This document shows positions 18,198-28,112 of a DNA stretch of 64,000 nucleotides, in pieces. The DNA is from Chromatiales bacterium (GTDB lineage: Bacteria; Pseudomonadota; Gammaproteobacteria; JAGRCI01). The first letter of the stretch is position 1; the number at the start of each line of letters is the position of its first letter. Both the position numbers and the translations under genes were made by a program. The stretch covers positions 1 through 64,000 of the forward strand of contig JAGRGI010000078.1 in assembly GCA_020445565.1 (NCBI GenBank), in the 5' to 3' direction. Below the pieces are notes generated by a model. It had not been told where the DNA came from. It did no database searches and worked only from the letters and a program-made list of their open reading frames with translations.

Positions 18198-20768
18198 TCA
18201 AAGGGCTTGGCGGTATTCGCTTTTGGTGGCGCTACTCACCCTTGGGGCGGCAGTGGCATCCAGCGGTTGTGGCATGTGCACGGCGTAGCCCTGGGCGTAG
18301 TCTATGCCGATTCGATGTAATTCTTCCATGACAGCGTCCGATTCAACATATTCGGCGATGGTCTTCAGTCCCATGATGTGGCCGATTTCGTTGATACTGC
18401 GCACCATGGCTCGGTCGATGGGGTCGTCGACGATGTCGCGGATGAATACGCCGTCCACCTTGAGTATGTCCACGGGCAAGGTCTTGAGGTAGCCGAACGA
18501 TGACATACCGCTGCCAAAGTCATCCAGTGCGAACAAACAGCCCAAGCTCTTGATCTGGTGCATGAATTGGGCTGCTTTGGCCAAATGGGTGATGGCGGCG
18601 GTCTCGGTAACTTCGAAACAAAGGCAGGTGGGGGGTACTTCGGTGCGAGTCAACAGGTCGGTGGCGAATTCCAGGAAATGTTCATCCGCCAGCGATCTGC
18701 CGGACAGGTTTATGCTCCAGATGCTCCCTTGCGGAAAGCGTTGGCCATGCTCGGCCAGCCATTGCAGCGCGGTTTTCAGAACCCAGCGATCTATGGCAGG
18801 AGCCATGCTGTAGCGCTCCAGGGCCGGAAAGAAACAGCCTGGTGAGATAACCTGTTGGTCACTGCTGAGCAGCCGGATCAGGATTTCGAAGTGGCCCGGT
18901 CCGTCATGTTGCGGGTCGACGGGCACGATCTCCTGGTAATAGAGGCGCAGACCACCCTCTTCCAGGGCACGGGTGAGTTCCGATACCCATTGCATTTCGC
19001 CGTGGCGCTCCGCCAGTGCCTCGTCGTCGGGCCGGTGTATGTGTACCCGGTTGCGACCGCTCTCCTTGGCGACGTAACAGGCGCTGTCGGCAGTGCGCAG
19101 GGCCTCTTCGACGCCGGCGGTGTTACGGTCGATGAGCATGGCGCCGATGCTGACGCCGATGGTGAACAGCTTGTCGCCCCAGACAAAACGGAAATCGTGG
19201 ATCGCTTCGCGCAGGGAATCGGCCACGTTGCGGGCTTCGTCCAGGGGGCAATAGCCCAACAGTACACCGAATTCGTCGCCGCCCAGACGCGCCAGCGTGT
19301 CGCGTTTGCGCAGCTTGTCCTTCAGCATCAACGAGACCTGTTGCAGCAGTTTGTCGCCGGCCAGATGCCCGCAAGTGTCGTTGACCACCTTGAACTGGTC
19401 CAGGTCCAGATAGAGCAGGACGTGCTCGTGGTCGCTGTCGCGGCTGTCTTCGATCAGTCGGTCCAGGGTGCGCTCGAACTGTGCGCGGTTGATCAGGCCG
19501 GTGAGGCTGTCGTGGCTGGCCTGGTGAGAAAGCTTGCGGGTCAGCAGGCGATTCTCCGTGACGTCGTGCAGCACAACCACCACGCCCACCAGATTGCCGT
19601 CCCTGTCACGTATGGGGGATGCCGAATCTTCGATGGCCATTTCATTGCCGTGCCGGTCCAGCAGCCGTGCATGGGGCACCGGGGTTACCACGCATTGACT
19701 GCGCAGACAGCGTTCCAGGGAGGATTGGCAATCCTGATCGTCGTAGAGTACCTGCAACACGGAATCCAGGGGGCGTCCCAGGGCATCGGTGGCACTCCAG
19801 CCGGTGAGCCTTTCGGCGGCGGGATTCATCGACTGGATGACGCCGTGGGTATCGGTGGTGATGACGCCGTCTGCGATGGATTCCAGCGTGACCAGGGCCT
19901 TTTCCTTTTCCCGCCGCAGGGCATTCATCCGCTCGGCCAATTGGCGGTTGCTGACCAGGTAGTCGTCGCGCCGTGCGGCAATGTCGCAGACCCGACGCAA
20001 TTGCTCGGCACGGAAGGGTTTGGCGATAAAATCCGCGGCGCCTGCCAGTACCAGCTCGGCAGCCCGCTCGGGTGTGGCGTCGGCGGTCATCATCACCACC
20101 GATTGCGACGGTCGGGTACGCAGGATCTGGGTCAGTATCTCCGGACCGGAAACGCCGGGCAGCATTACGTCCAGAAGGACCAGCGGATGGCGTCCGCGGC
20201 GCCAGGCCGCGAGCCCCTGGTGTCCGTCCTCGGCGGTTTCGATGTCAAATCGACCGCCCAGAATGCGTTGGATCAGCGTGCGGGTGTCGGGGTCATCCTC
20301 TACCACCAGCAAACGCGTGCGATCCGGCGGACGCGCGGGCTGTTTCAGAAGTTCTCCCAGCACCCGCGGCAATGCCCGGTAACGTTCGAAGGAGAGGAAA
20401 CGGTTGACGCCGTATTCCTTGGCGGTGGCTTCGGCAATCCGCTCGCTGTGACTGCGCGAAACCATGACGATGGGCAGGTTGCGATCGCTGGCGAACATGC
20501 CCGAACGCACCAGTCGAATCAATCGCCAACCGTCCAGCCCAGGTAGCACGATGTCGGTCAGCAAGGCGCGGAATGGCTCCGATCGCAGGACTTCGACCGC
20601 TTCGAATCCGGTTTCGACGACGCGCAAATTCCTGTAGCCCGCCAGGTTCAAAACCTCGCGAACCGCCTCGAGAGCCTGACGATCCGCAATGCTCAACAGA
20701 ATCGGCTCGCCCTTTATGTCTTTTTCTATTTCCTCCACCCGCCGTCTCTGGATGGCATGCTGGTGCAT
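18198..20768 (-). CDS. REC-REC-PAS-GGDEF-EAL cyclic-di-GMP regulator
   Basis: About 856 cytosolic residues. The first receiver domain keeps a phospho-Asp (LLTDIVLPGLDGW) but lacks the usual acidic pair and Lys, so it is probably degenerate. The second (LLVVEDDPDTR, LLDVMLPG, FIAKPF) is complete. Then come a PAS domain (about 290-400), a GGDEF domain with RLGGDEF near 494 and an RxxD inhibitory site (RKRD), and an EAL domain with EILIR, INLSG, EVTE, LDDFGSG, ILKVDG, IAEYVE and QGY. Both activities look intact. The frame opens with a TTG at 20816; the ATG at 20768 is preferred, GTG 20738 is possible, and none has a strong ribosome-binding site. No adjoining histidine kinase is seen. Confidence 0.88.
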   Translation of the reverse strand: MHQHAIQRRRVEEIEKDIKGEPILLSIADRQALEAVREVLNLAGYRNLRVVETGFEAVEVLRSEPFRALLTDIVLPGLDGWRLIRLVRSGMFASDRNLPIVMVSRSHSERIAEATAKEYGVNRFLSFERYRALPRVLGELLKQPARPPDRTRLLVVEDDPDTRTLIQRILGGRFDIETAEDGHQGLAAWRRGRHPLVLLDVMLPGVSGPEILTQILRTRPSQSVVMMTADATPERAAELVLAGAADFIAKPFRAEQLRRVCDIAARRDDYLVSNRQLAERMNALRREKEKALVTLESIADGVITTDTHGVIQSMNPAAERLTGWSATDALGRPLDSVLQVLYDDQDCQSSLERCLRSQCVVTPVPHARLLDRHGNEMAIEDSASPIRDRDGNLVGVVVVLHDVTENRLLTRKLSHQASHDSLTGLINRAQFERTLDRLIEDSRDSDHEHVLLYLDLDQFKVVNDTCGHLAGDKLLQQVSLMLKDKLRKRDTLARLGGDEFGVLLGYCPLDEARNVADSLREAIHDFRFVWGDKLFTIGVSIGAMLIDRNTAGVEEALRTADSACYVAKESGRNRVHIHRPDDEALAERHGEMQWVSELTRALEEGGLRLYYQEIVPVDPQHDGPGHFEILIRLLSSDQQVISPGCFFPALERYSMAPAIDRWVLKTALQWLAEHGQRFPQGSIWSINLSGRSLADEHFLEFATDLLTRTEVPPTCLCFEVTETAAITHLAKAAQFMHQIKSLGCLFALDDFGSGMSSFGYLKTLPVDILKVDGVFIRDIVDDPIDRAMVRSINEIGHIMGLKTIAEYVESDAVMEELHRIGIDYAQGYAVHMPQPLDATAAPRVSSATKSEYRQAL

Positions 20769-20875
20769 GCGAATATAGCACAGCCTATTTCCAAGCTGCT
20801 GCCGGACGCGTGACAATGTGAAGTAATAGCTGAAGAAGCAGACAAAAAAGCACTACCGGCTGGTTGGGGGTAGCA

Positions 20876-22654
20876 GTGCTCAATAACAATGATGAACAGA
20901 CGCCGCAAGACGAAAATACCCGCGGGGTTGTGCGATTGGCCGACCTGTTACTGGAACATTTGCGGCGCCTGGGCGTGGACTATGTTTTTGGCGTGCCCGG
21001 CGGGGCTATCGAACCCTTGTTCGATGCCCTGGCCCGATCGGAAAGGGCGGGGGGGCTGCGGGTGGTGGTGGCCCGGCACGAAAGCGGCGCCGCCTCCATG
21101 GCGGATGGTTACGCCCGCGAGACCGGTAAGTTGGGTGTTTGTTGCGCGACAACCGGCCCCGGCACCACCAACCTCATCACCGGCGTTGCCTCGGCCTACA
21201 CCGACAACACCCCGATGTTGGTGATCAGCGCGCAGACAGCATTGCCGCAATTCGGTCGCGGTGCCTTGCAGGAATCCAGTTGTACCGCCATCGATACTGT
21301 GGCGATGCTGCAGCACTGCACCGTGTACAACACCCTGGTCTCCCACCGTGATCAGCTGGAACCCAAGTTGATCAGCGCCGTGATGGCAGCCTGCAGGCCG
21401 CCTGGAGGACCGGCGCACCTGAGCATTCCCAGGGATGTGCTGGGCTCGGCCGCCCGCGACCGCGTACCGAAAGCCGATTTGACCGCCCTGATCCGGGCGC
21501 CGGAACTGGTGGATCAGGCGGCCCTGGACGAACTCTGCGGCATGGTGTCGAAGGCGGGTCGCGTTGCCATTCTGGTCGGTGGAGATGCGGGGGTTGCCAT
21601 CGACAAGATCATTGCCTTTGCCGATCTCATCGGCGCCGATCTTATCGCCACGCCCCAGGGCAAGACCTGGGTGGATGCCTATCATCCCCGTTTCCACGGC
21701 GTGTTCGGCTTCGCCGGACATGGCAGTGCGCGCGCATTATTGGTCGATCAGGATCTGGATTGGGTATTGGCGGTGGGCACTACGTTGGATGAATTTGCCA
21801 CTGGTGGATGGGACGAAGAAGCACTCTTGAACCCGCGCCTGCTGCACATCGAGGCATCGCCGGAGCGTTTTGCGCGATCGCCCATGGCGCGCCTGCATGT
21901 ATGCGGTTCATTGCCCAGGATCTTCGACACCCTGGTGGATCGGGCAAGGCAGGCATGTAAGGAAGGCCGGCTGTACAAACGCCAGGGCGAGGCGGTAGAA
22001 CTGCCGGTGGATGTCGGACGCTGTGGCCCCAACCGCCTGGAACTGAACGGTTCCGGCGGCAACTCCAGTGGGGCGGGACCGGTACCGGTTCCCCGTTTGC
22101 TATGCGAACTCACCCGCCGCCTGTCCGAGGATACGCGCTTCGTCGTTGACGCGGGTAACAGTTTTGTCTGGACCACCCACTATCTCAATACCCGCCGGCC
22201 GGGCCGTTATCGTGTTGCGATGGGTTTCGGGGCCATGGCCTGGGCGCCGGCGGCGGCTGTGGGTACCGCGCTGGGGTATCCGCAGGCACCTGTGGTCTGT
22301 GTCACCGGTGATGGCAGCTACCTGATGGGCGGTCAGGAGCTCAGCGTCGCTGTCGCCGAGGACCTGCCGGTCCTGTTCGTGGTGTTGAACGATCGCGCTT
22401 TGGGGATGGTAAAGCACGGCCAGCGCCTGGGGGGGGCAGAACCTGTGGCCTATGAGTTGCCCGCGGTCGATTTCGCCGCCATGGCGCGTGCCGTTGGCGC
22501 CCGTGCGTCGGTGATCCACTCCAGGGACGATTTGGCGCGATTGGATCTTGAGTCGTTTGGTCCGGGCAACGGCCCGATGCTGTTGGATGTGCGGGTCGAT
22601 CCGGAGGCCGTTCCTCCGATGGATCTGCGGGTACGCACGCTCAGCGGGGCGTGA
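20876..22654 (+). CDS. Thiamine-diphosphate enzyme, acetolactate-synthase large-subunit-like
   Basis: About 592 residues with the three ThDP-enzyme domains. The catalytic Glu sits in VARHESGAASMADGYAR; CATTGPGTTNLITGVASAY follows. The middle domain has LVGGDAGVAI, and the C-terminal ThDP/Mg motif runs from GDGSYLMGGQEL to VVLNDRALGMVKHG. Relatives condense pyruvate or other 2-oxoacids (acetolactate synthase, glyoxylate carboligase, benzoylformate decarboxylase types). There is no small regulatory subunit or ilvC beside it, so a role in branched-chain synthesis is unlikely to be primary. GTG 20876 has GGGGG five bases upstream; TTG 20864 is an alternative. It is divergent from the REC-GGDEF-EAL gene. 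Confidence 0.8.
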   Translation: MLNNNDEQTPQDENTRGVVRLADLLLEHLRRLGVDYVFGVPGGAIEPLFDALARSERAGGLRVVVARHESGAASMADGYARETGKLGVCCATTGPGTTNLITGVASAYTDNTPMLVISAQTALPQFGRGALQESSCTAIDTVAMLQHCTVYNTLVSHRDQLEPKLISAVMAACRPPGGPAHLSIPRDVLGSAARDRVPKADLTALIRAPELVDQAALDELCGMVSKAGRVAILVGGDAGVAIDKIIAFADLIGADLIATPQGKTWVDAYHPRFHGVFGFAGHGSARALLVDQDLDWVLAVGTTLDEFATGGWDEEALLNPRLLHIEASPERFARSPMARLHVCGSLPRIFDTLVDRARQACKEGRLYKRQGEAVELPVDVGRCGPNRLELNGSGGNSSGAGPVPVPRLLCELTRRLSEDTRFVVDAGNSFVWTTHYLNTRRPGRYRVAMGFGAMAWAPAAAVGTALGYPQAPVVCVTGDGSYLMGGQELSVAVAEDLPVLFVVLNDRALGMVKHGQRLGGAEPVAYELPAVDFAAMARAVGARASVIHSRDDLARLDLESFGPGNGPMLLDVRVDPEAVPPMDLRVRTLSGA

Positions 22655-22776
22655 ACCGCGAATTGTCATGGAGCGGCAAGGGTAGGGAAGGTACTATACA
22701 CTCCTCCTGGGGAACCGTCCGGCCCGGCCGGCGGTCCTCGATCCGGCAGGCCCACTGCCCCTTTCCGAGTCGATCG

Positions 22777-23403
22777 ATGTTGTTTCGTGATCAATGGACT
22801 TTCACCCGCGCCTGGCTGCGCAATCCGGTGAAGGTCTCGGCGGTGGCACCCAGCAGCCGGGCCTTGGCGGCGGCGATGGCGGTCCAGGTTCCCCTGGACG
22901 GGCAGGTCATCGTCGAACTGGGCGGGGGTACCGGCAGCATCACCGCCGGTTTGCTTCGGGCCGGAGTCGAGCCGGAAAATCTCTATGTCGTGGAGCGGGA
23001 TGCCTACCTGAGCGAGGCCCTGCGCCTGCGCTTCCCCGATGTGCGCATCCTCAAGGGCGACGCCACCCGGTTGCCGGGGATTCTGGCAAACGCGGGTCTG
23101 AACGCCTCAGTCGGGGCTGTGGTGTCCAGCCTCCCACTGTTGTCCATGGGGCCCGATCTGCAGCGGCGTATTCTCTGCGCTGCCATGGCTGTGACCGAAG
23201 CGGCCTCGCCGATTATCCAGTTCTCCTACGGGCTCAAATGCCCCATTCCCGACAAACTCCTGACCGCCCTGGATTTGCGCGCGCAACGGATGGATCGTGT
23301 TTGGCGCAACCTGCCGCCGGCTGCGGTTTGGCGCCTCGAAAGACGCAGCCGGACGGCTGTCCAACTACGTCCGATACGAGGCGCCGCGGCACTCGGCAGC
23401 TGA
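22777..23403 (+). CDS. Phospholipid N-methyltransferase-like SAM methyltransferase
   Basis: 208 residues with a class I SAM fold: motif I VIVELGGGTGSITAGLL, acidic VVERDAYLSEAL, GDATRLPGIL, and the SSLPLLSMGP loop typical of PmtA-like phospholipid methyltransferases, which are kin to rRNA adenine dimethylases. PmtA makes phosphatidylcholine from phosphatidylethanolamine. Whether this copy does so, or methylates another lipid or quinone-like substrate, is unknown. The frame is open back to 22651, overlapping the preceding gene's stop, but ATG 22777 fits the family's usual start. It probably shares a transcript with the ThDP enzyme. Confidence 0.75.
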   Translation: MLFRDQWTFTRAWLRNPVKVSAVAPSSRALAAAMAVQVPLDGQVIVELGGGTGSITAGLLRAGVEPENLYVVERDAYLSEALRLRFPDVRILKGDATRLPGILANAGLNASVGAVVSSLPLLSMGPDLQRRILCAAMAVTEAASPIIQFSYGLKCPIPDKLLTALDLRAQRMDRVWRNLPPAAVWRLERRSRTAVQLRPIRGAAALGS

Positions 23404-23414
23404 GTGGTCTTTCG

Positions 23415-24059
23415 CTATTGCGGCCGAAGCAAGGGCACAAAAAAGCGTTGCCCGAACGCTACCGCTTCGTCCAACGAATACAGCGAGTGGCTGGGCGGGT
23501 CCGCGGCCTGCCAGTCTGAGGCGGTGTTGGCGTCCTTGAGAAATACCATTTCCATACAAAGGCTATGGGCGGCATGGCCGCAGGTTTGCTGCCAGCGAAT
23601 CCCTACCCAGGGTGCTGTGGGCATGGCGGACAGGATGGTCTCGCGATCTTGTTCGATCTCTATGGCCTCCCCGCTGACCGCGCAGCGGGATTGGATGCGG
23701 GTACGGGTCTGGAACAGGGGGGCGACGGAAAGGGCGTCCAAGGCACACATGGCGTGGATTCTGTGACCGAATACCGAGACATTATGCACGGTGGGCTCGA
23801 CTGTTATCGGATAGGCGCCGACCAGATTGCCGTCTTTCAGGACCACCAGATCCAGTTTTGCCAGTTCCGCGAGCTTCTCATCCACATCCCCCAGTATATC
23901 GGCCAGGTACTCTCTATCGGGCAGTGCGCCGGTGTGGGCAAGTTCACTCAAAATTGCGCGGTGGGCTTCGATCCGGTCGGGTGGCAAGGTGCGCTGTCGC
24001 TCATATAGCGGCAGGACCGTATTGAGTTTTTCCAGTCCGTCTTCGATGTGCTGGTTCAT
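23415..24059 (-). CDS. merB: Alkylmercury (organomercurial) lyase, MerB homologue
   Basis: 214 residues, the size of MerB, which splits carbon-mercury bonds and releases Hg(II). The catalytic set can be placed: C105 and D108 in HAMCALDAL, a structural C126 in SRCAVSG, and C168 in HSLCMEMVF. The spacing of 21 residues from C105 to C126 and 42 from C126 to C168 equals that between Cys96, Cys117 and Cys159 of the classical enzyme. The end, SLDEAVAFGQRFF, also matches the family. No merA, merR, merT or merP adjoins it, so it would depend on mercury handling elsewhere or have another substrate. It is convergent with the methyltransferase gene. Confidence 0.85.
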   Translation of the reverse strand: MNQHIEDGLEKLNTVLPLYERQRTLPPDRIEAHRAILSELAHTGALPDREYLADILGDVDEKLAELAKLDLVVLKDGNLVGAYPITVEPTVHNVSVFGHRIHAMCALDALSVAPLFQTRTRIQSRCAVSGEAIEIEQDRETILSAMPTAPWVGIRWQQTCGHAAHSLCMEMVFLKDANTASDWQAADPPSHSLYSLDEAVAFGQRFFVPLLRPQ

Positions 24060-24277
24060 TACCCGTTTTTCTCCCGTTGATAAAAACCATGCAGTCTAGC
24101 GCGGTGGGCATCACTGTCGAGTTTTCCAGACCTTGTGCGCAGCATGTCTTGATACACATCGTACCTGACCGGTCGGTCCACGGGTGGGTGATATTGCCGT
24201 GAACTCACGCAAACGGATAAGGTCAATCCCCACAGTCGAATAGCAACCCACCTTGAATCACGATACGGAGACCAGGA

Positions 24278-25204
24278 ATGCTTCGAGTTTCTTCCCTTAC
24301 GCGAAGATACGGTGATTTTACTGCGGTCGAAGACTGCACCTTCGAGATCGGACCGGGCGAGATCGTCGGTTTGCTGGGGCACAACGGCGCTGGCAAGACC
24401 ACCATCATGAAGATGCTGACCGGTTACCTTGAGCCCAGCGGCGGTCGCATTGAGATCGACGGTATGGACATCGTCATTCGCAGGGCAGAAGTGCAGAGCC
24501 GTATCGGCTATCTGCCGGAGAATGATCCCCTCTACCCCGAGATGACGGTCATCGACTATCTGGATTACGCTGCCTGTCTGCACGGCGTGCCGGCGGCGCA
24601 AAAACCGGAAAGGATACGCGATGCGATACGCCAGACGGATTTACGGTCCAAGGCCGCCGATGCCATTGCGACATTGTCACGTGGCTACCGACAGCGTGTC
24701 GGCGTCGCTCAGGCGATCCTTCATCGGCCGCGTCTGCTGATACTCGACGAACCCACCAATGGTCTGGACCCCACCCAGGTGCAACAGATGCGCGAGCTGA
24801 TCCGCAGTCTTGCAAAGGATGCCACCGTTATCCTATCCACCCACATTTTGCAGGAGGTGCAGGCTGTCTGCGATCGGGTAATTATCCTGCGTAATGGCCA
24901 CATCGCGCTGGATGCAGGGATGGACGCCTTGCGTTCCGGTAAGCGCCTGCTGGTCTCCGTGGATGCCGGGCCGGAACGGGCGCTACCGTTGCTCGGCGAT
25001 GTGGCCGGTGTCCGTGCCGTTGAACCCATAGGTGCCCAGGACTTCGGACACCGCTACGCCCTGGATCTGAACGGCGACGACGCCCTGCAGGACATGGCCC
25101 CGGCGGTGGCCGCCAGGGTTGCGGCTGAGGGTCTGAAGCTCTATGCCCTGCAGCCGGAGAATCGTGATCTGGAAACCATTTTTGGTGAAATCTCAGCCCG
25201 ATAA
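24278..25204 (+). CDS. GldA-like ABC transporter ATP-binding subunit
   Basis: 308 residues. Walker A is GLLGHNGAGKTTIMKML, the ABC signature TLSRGYRQRVGVAQAIL, Walker B LLILDEPTNGLD and the switch His is in VILSTHILQEVQ. The sequence after about residue 220 is the short accessory domain of the GldA/NatA/CcmA-type exporters. It opens a three-gene operon with a fused GldF-GldG permease (10-base gap, AAGGAG site) and a DUF4340 protein. In Bacteroidetes gldA/F/G are needed for gliding and type IX secretion. Homologous proteobacterial operons exist without gliding and their cargo is unknown. Confidence 0.9.
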   Translation: MLRVSSLTRRYGDFTAVEDCTFEIGPGEIVGLLGHNGAGKTTIMKMLTGYLEPSGGRIEIDGMDIVIRRAEVQSRIGYLPENDPLYPEMTVIDYLDYAACLHGVPAAQKPERIRDAIRQTDLRSKAADAIATLSRGYRQRVGVAQAILHRPRLLILDEPTNGLDPTQVQQMRELIRSLAKDATVILSTHILQEVQAVCDRVIILRNGHIALDAGMDALRSGKRLLVSVDAGPERALPLLGDVAGVRAVEPIGAQDFGHRYALDLNGDDALQDMAPAVAARVAAEGLKLYALQPENRDLETIFGEISAR

Positions 25205-25214
25205 GGAGCACGCC

Positions 25215-28100
25215 GTGAATCAAACCCTACGGGTAGGGCGCAAGGAGTTTGCCGGTTTTTTCTCTTCGCCCGTCGCCTTTCTTTTCCTGGGCGCCTTTTT
25301 GGCCGTTTCCCTGTTCGTCTTTTTTTGGGTGGAGACCTTCTTCGCCCGTAATATCGCCGATGTGCGTCCGTTGTTCGAGTGGATGCCCCTGCTGCTGATC
25401 TTTCTGGTGGCGGCCATCACCATGCGCATGTGGTCGGAGGAACGCCGCTCCGGAACGCTGGAGTTTCTGCTCAGCAGCCCGGTGAAAAGTTACCAGCTGG
25501 TATGGGGCAAGTTTCTGGCCTGTCTGGCCCTGGTGGGCGTTGCCTTACTGCTGACTCTGCCCCTGCCCATCACCGTCAGTCTGATCGGGCCGCTGGACTG
25601 GGGGCCGGTGATCGGCGGTTATGTGGCGGCACTGTTTCTCGCCTCCGCCTACGTGGCCATCGGGCTGTTCGTCAGCGCCCGATCGGCCAATCAGATCGTC
25701 AGCCTGATCGGCACGGTGGTGATCTGCGGGTTTTTCTATTTGTTGGGTTCCAGCGCCCTCACCGCCCTGTTCGGCAACAGCGCCTCGGAATTCCTCAAGC
25801 TGCTGGGCTCCGGTTCTCGTTTCGAATCGATCACCCGCGGGGTGATCGATCTGCGTGATCTTTATTACTACCTGAGCCTGGTCGGCGTGTTCCTGACCCT
25901 CAATGTGTTCACCCTGGAGTGGTTGCGCTGGTCCGGTAATCCGCGCAATCCCCAGCATCGGCGCTGGGGATTGCTGGCCAGCCTGTTCGCAGCCAACTTC
26001 CTGGCGGCCAACCTGTGGCTGGCGCCGGTGAATGCCGTGCGCGCCGACATCACCGATGGACATATCTATTCCATCTCCGATGCCACGCGGGACTATCTGG
26101 CCCAAGTGCGCGAACCCTTGCTGATCCGTGGCTATTTCAGCGCCCAGACCCATCCGCTGCTGGCCCCCCTGGTGCCTCGCCTGCGGGATCTGCTGCAAGA
26201 GTATGCGGTGGCCGGCAAGGGTAAGGTGCGGGTGGAATTCATCGATCCGCAAGGCCATCCGGATCTGGAAAAGGAGGCCAACGAGAAATTTGGCATCAAG
26301 CCCGTGCCCTTCCAGTTCGCCAGTAAATATCAGTCCTCGGTGGTGAACTCCTATTTCAATCTGCTGGTTCAGTATGGCGATCAATACCAGGTGCTTGATT
26401 TCCGCGATTTGATCGAGGTGAAGTCACAGAGCGAGGTGGATCTGGACGTGGATCTGCGCAACCCGGAATATGACATCACCCAGGCGATCAAGAAGGTGCT
26501 GCTGGCCTACCAGGGTGGCGGTGACCCCTTCGACAGTCTCAGCCATCCCGTGACATTTTCGGGCTACCTGTCTCCTGCCGACAAACTGCCCCCCGTCCTG
26601 GCCCGTCTGCGTGCCGATCTTCAATCCCTGTTGCTGGAATGGGCCGAAAAATCCAAAGGCAACTTCCGCTACGAACTGAAGGACCCGGATGCCGACGGCG
26701 GCGCCCTGGGGGAACAGTTGGAGACCGAGTATGGATTTCGTCCCATGGCCGCCAGTCTGTTCGATACCACGGGCTTCTGGTTCTACATGACCCTGGAAAG
26801 CGGCGGCCGCATTGTGCAGGTGCCCTTGCCGGCGGACGAAGGCAAGGCGAGCCTGGAGCGCTCGCTGCAAGCGGGGCTCAAGCGCTTCTCCAGCGGATTC
26901 CTCAAAACCGTGGCGCTCTACACCCCGCCGTCCACGCCAGCCATGCCGCACCTGGGCGTGCCTGGAAGTGGCAAGTCGTTCACCCTGTTGGAGGACACGC
27001 TGAGCGAGGAACACAATCTGAGTCTGACCGACCTCAAGAGCGGTGAAGTGCCGGCGGAGGCGGATCTGTTATTGGTGGTTTCCCCCGAAGCGCTGGACGA
27101 GAAACAGGTGTTCGCCATGGACCAGTTCCTGATGCGCGGTGGCACGGTGGTGCTGGCTACTGCGCCCTATGACATCGATACCGAGGGCGCGCTGGTGGCA
27201 AAGCCACACGAGTCCGGTCTGAAGGACTGGCTCGCCCACAACGGTCTGTCCCTGGATGACGGCATGGTGTTGGACCCACAGAATGCCGCCTTTCCGATTC
27301 CCGTCGATCGACGTGTCGCCGGTTTCGTGGTGCGCGAGACGCAATTGGTGGACTACCCCTATTTCGTCGACGTGCGCGGCAAGGGGTTGGAGGAGGCCGG
27401 TGGTCTGACGGCAGGTCTGGCGCAGGTCACGCTCACCTGGCCTTCTCCCATCCGGGTCGGTGACGATAAAAGTGCGGGGCGTGAAATCATCCCGGTGTTG
27501 CGCAGCAGCGATGCGGCCTGGACCTCACCCAGTCTGGACATCCAACCCGATTTCAGTGCCCACGGAGATCTGGGTTTCGCCAAGGGGGAGCAGACCGGCG
27601 GCCAACTCTTGGGGGTAATCAGTCAGGGCCGTTTCGATTCCTATTTCAAAGGCAAACCTTTTCCCCTGGCGCAAGCGACTCCGGCCGAGGCCGAACTACT
27701 GGGCGATGACGCCAAACAAGAGGAGCCCAAAGAGACCATCAGCCGCGTCATCGATCGCTCGCCGGAATCGGCTCGCATCATGTTGTTTTCCTCCAACAGT
27801 TTCCTCAGCGATGAAATGCTCGATCTGGCCACTGCCGGGTTGGGGACCCGTTACCTGAAACCCGTGCAGTTGGTGGAAAACGCCGTCGATTGGTCTTTGG
27901 AAGACCGCGGTCTGTTGGCCATCCGGGGGCGCGCCCAATTCTCGCGCACTCTGTTGCCGCTGGACCGTACCGCTCAGGTGTTTTGGGAATACCTGAACTA
28001 CGTTCTGGCACTGGCGGGCTTGCTGCTTATCTGGTGGTTGCGGCGCTTGTCGGTTGTTACGGCGCGTCAGCGGCATGCCGCCATTCTGGCCGGTGTTTGA
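25215..28100 (+). CDS. Fused ABC-2 permease and GldG-type protein
   Basis: About 961 residues. The N-terminal ~240 form an ABC-2 permease with six spans (GRKEFAGFFSSPVAFLFLG opening; MRMWSEERRSGTLEFLLSSP). A transmembrane step near residue 265 leads to a large periplasmic GldG-like part (YSISDATRDYLAQVREPLLI, then VVSPEALDEKQVFAMDQFL and GGTVVLATAPYDID). A final transmembrane anchor near residue 935 precedes a basic tail. GldF and GldG are separate proteins in Flavobacterium; here they are one chain. GTG 25215 is used because AAGGAG precedes it; a longer in-frame start is inside gldA. Confidence 0.9.
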   Translation: MNQTLRVGRKEFAGFFSSPVAFLFLGAFLAVSLFVFFWVETFFARNIADVRPLFEWMPLLLIFLVAAITMRMWSEERRSGTLEFLLSSPVKSYQLVWGKFLACLALVGVALLLTLPLPITVSLIGPLDWGPVIGGYVAALFLASAYVAIGLFVSARSANQIVSLIGTVVICGFFYLLGSSALTALFGNSASEFLKLLGSGSRFESITRGVIDLRDLYYYLSLVGVFLTLNVFTLEWLRWSGNPRNPQHRRWGLLASLFAANFLAANLWLAPVNAVRADITDGHIYSISDATRDYLAQVREPLLIRGYFSAQTHPLLAPLVPRLRDLLQEYAVAGKGKVRVEFIDPQGHPDLEKEANEKFGIKPVPFQFASKYQSSVVNSYFNLLVQYGDQYQVLDFRDLIEVKSQSEVDLDVDLRNPEYDITQAIKKVLLAYQGGGDPFDSLSHPVTFSGYLSPADKLPPVLARLRADLQSLLLEWAEKSKGNFRYELKDPDADGGALGEQLETEYGFRPMAASLFDTTGFWFYMTLESGGRIVQVPLPADEGKASLERSLQAGLKRFSSGFLKTVALYTPPSTPAMPHLGVPGSGKSFTLLEDTLSEEHNLSLTDLKSGEVPAEADLLLVVSPEALDEKQVFAMDQFLMRGGTVVLATAPYDIDTEGALVAKPHESGLKDWLAHNGLSLDDGMVLDPQNAAFPIPVDRRVAGFVVRETQLVDYPYFVDVRGKGLEEAGGLTAGLAQVTLTWPSPIRVGDDKSAGREIIPVLRSSDAAWTSPSLDIQPDFSAHGDLGFAKGEQTGGQLLGVISQGRFDSYFKGKPFPLAQATPAEAELLGDDAKQEEPKETISRVIDRSPESARIMLFSSNSFLSDEMLDLATAGLGTRYLKPVQLVENAVDWSLEDRGLLAIRGRAQFSRTLLPLDRTAQVFWEYLNYVLALAGLLLIWWLRRLSVVTARQRHAAILAGV

Positions 28101-28112
28101 AGGAAGACGATC

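Noticed and set aside
18855-20546. 563-residue open frame on the plus strand
   Set aside because: Antisense to the REC-REC-PAS-GGDEF-EAL gene, with no motif and no ribosome-binding site.
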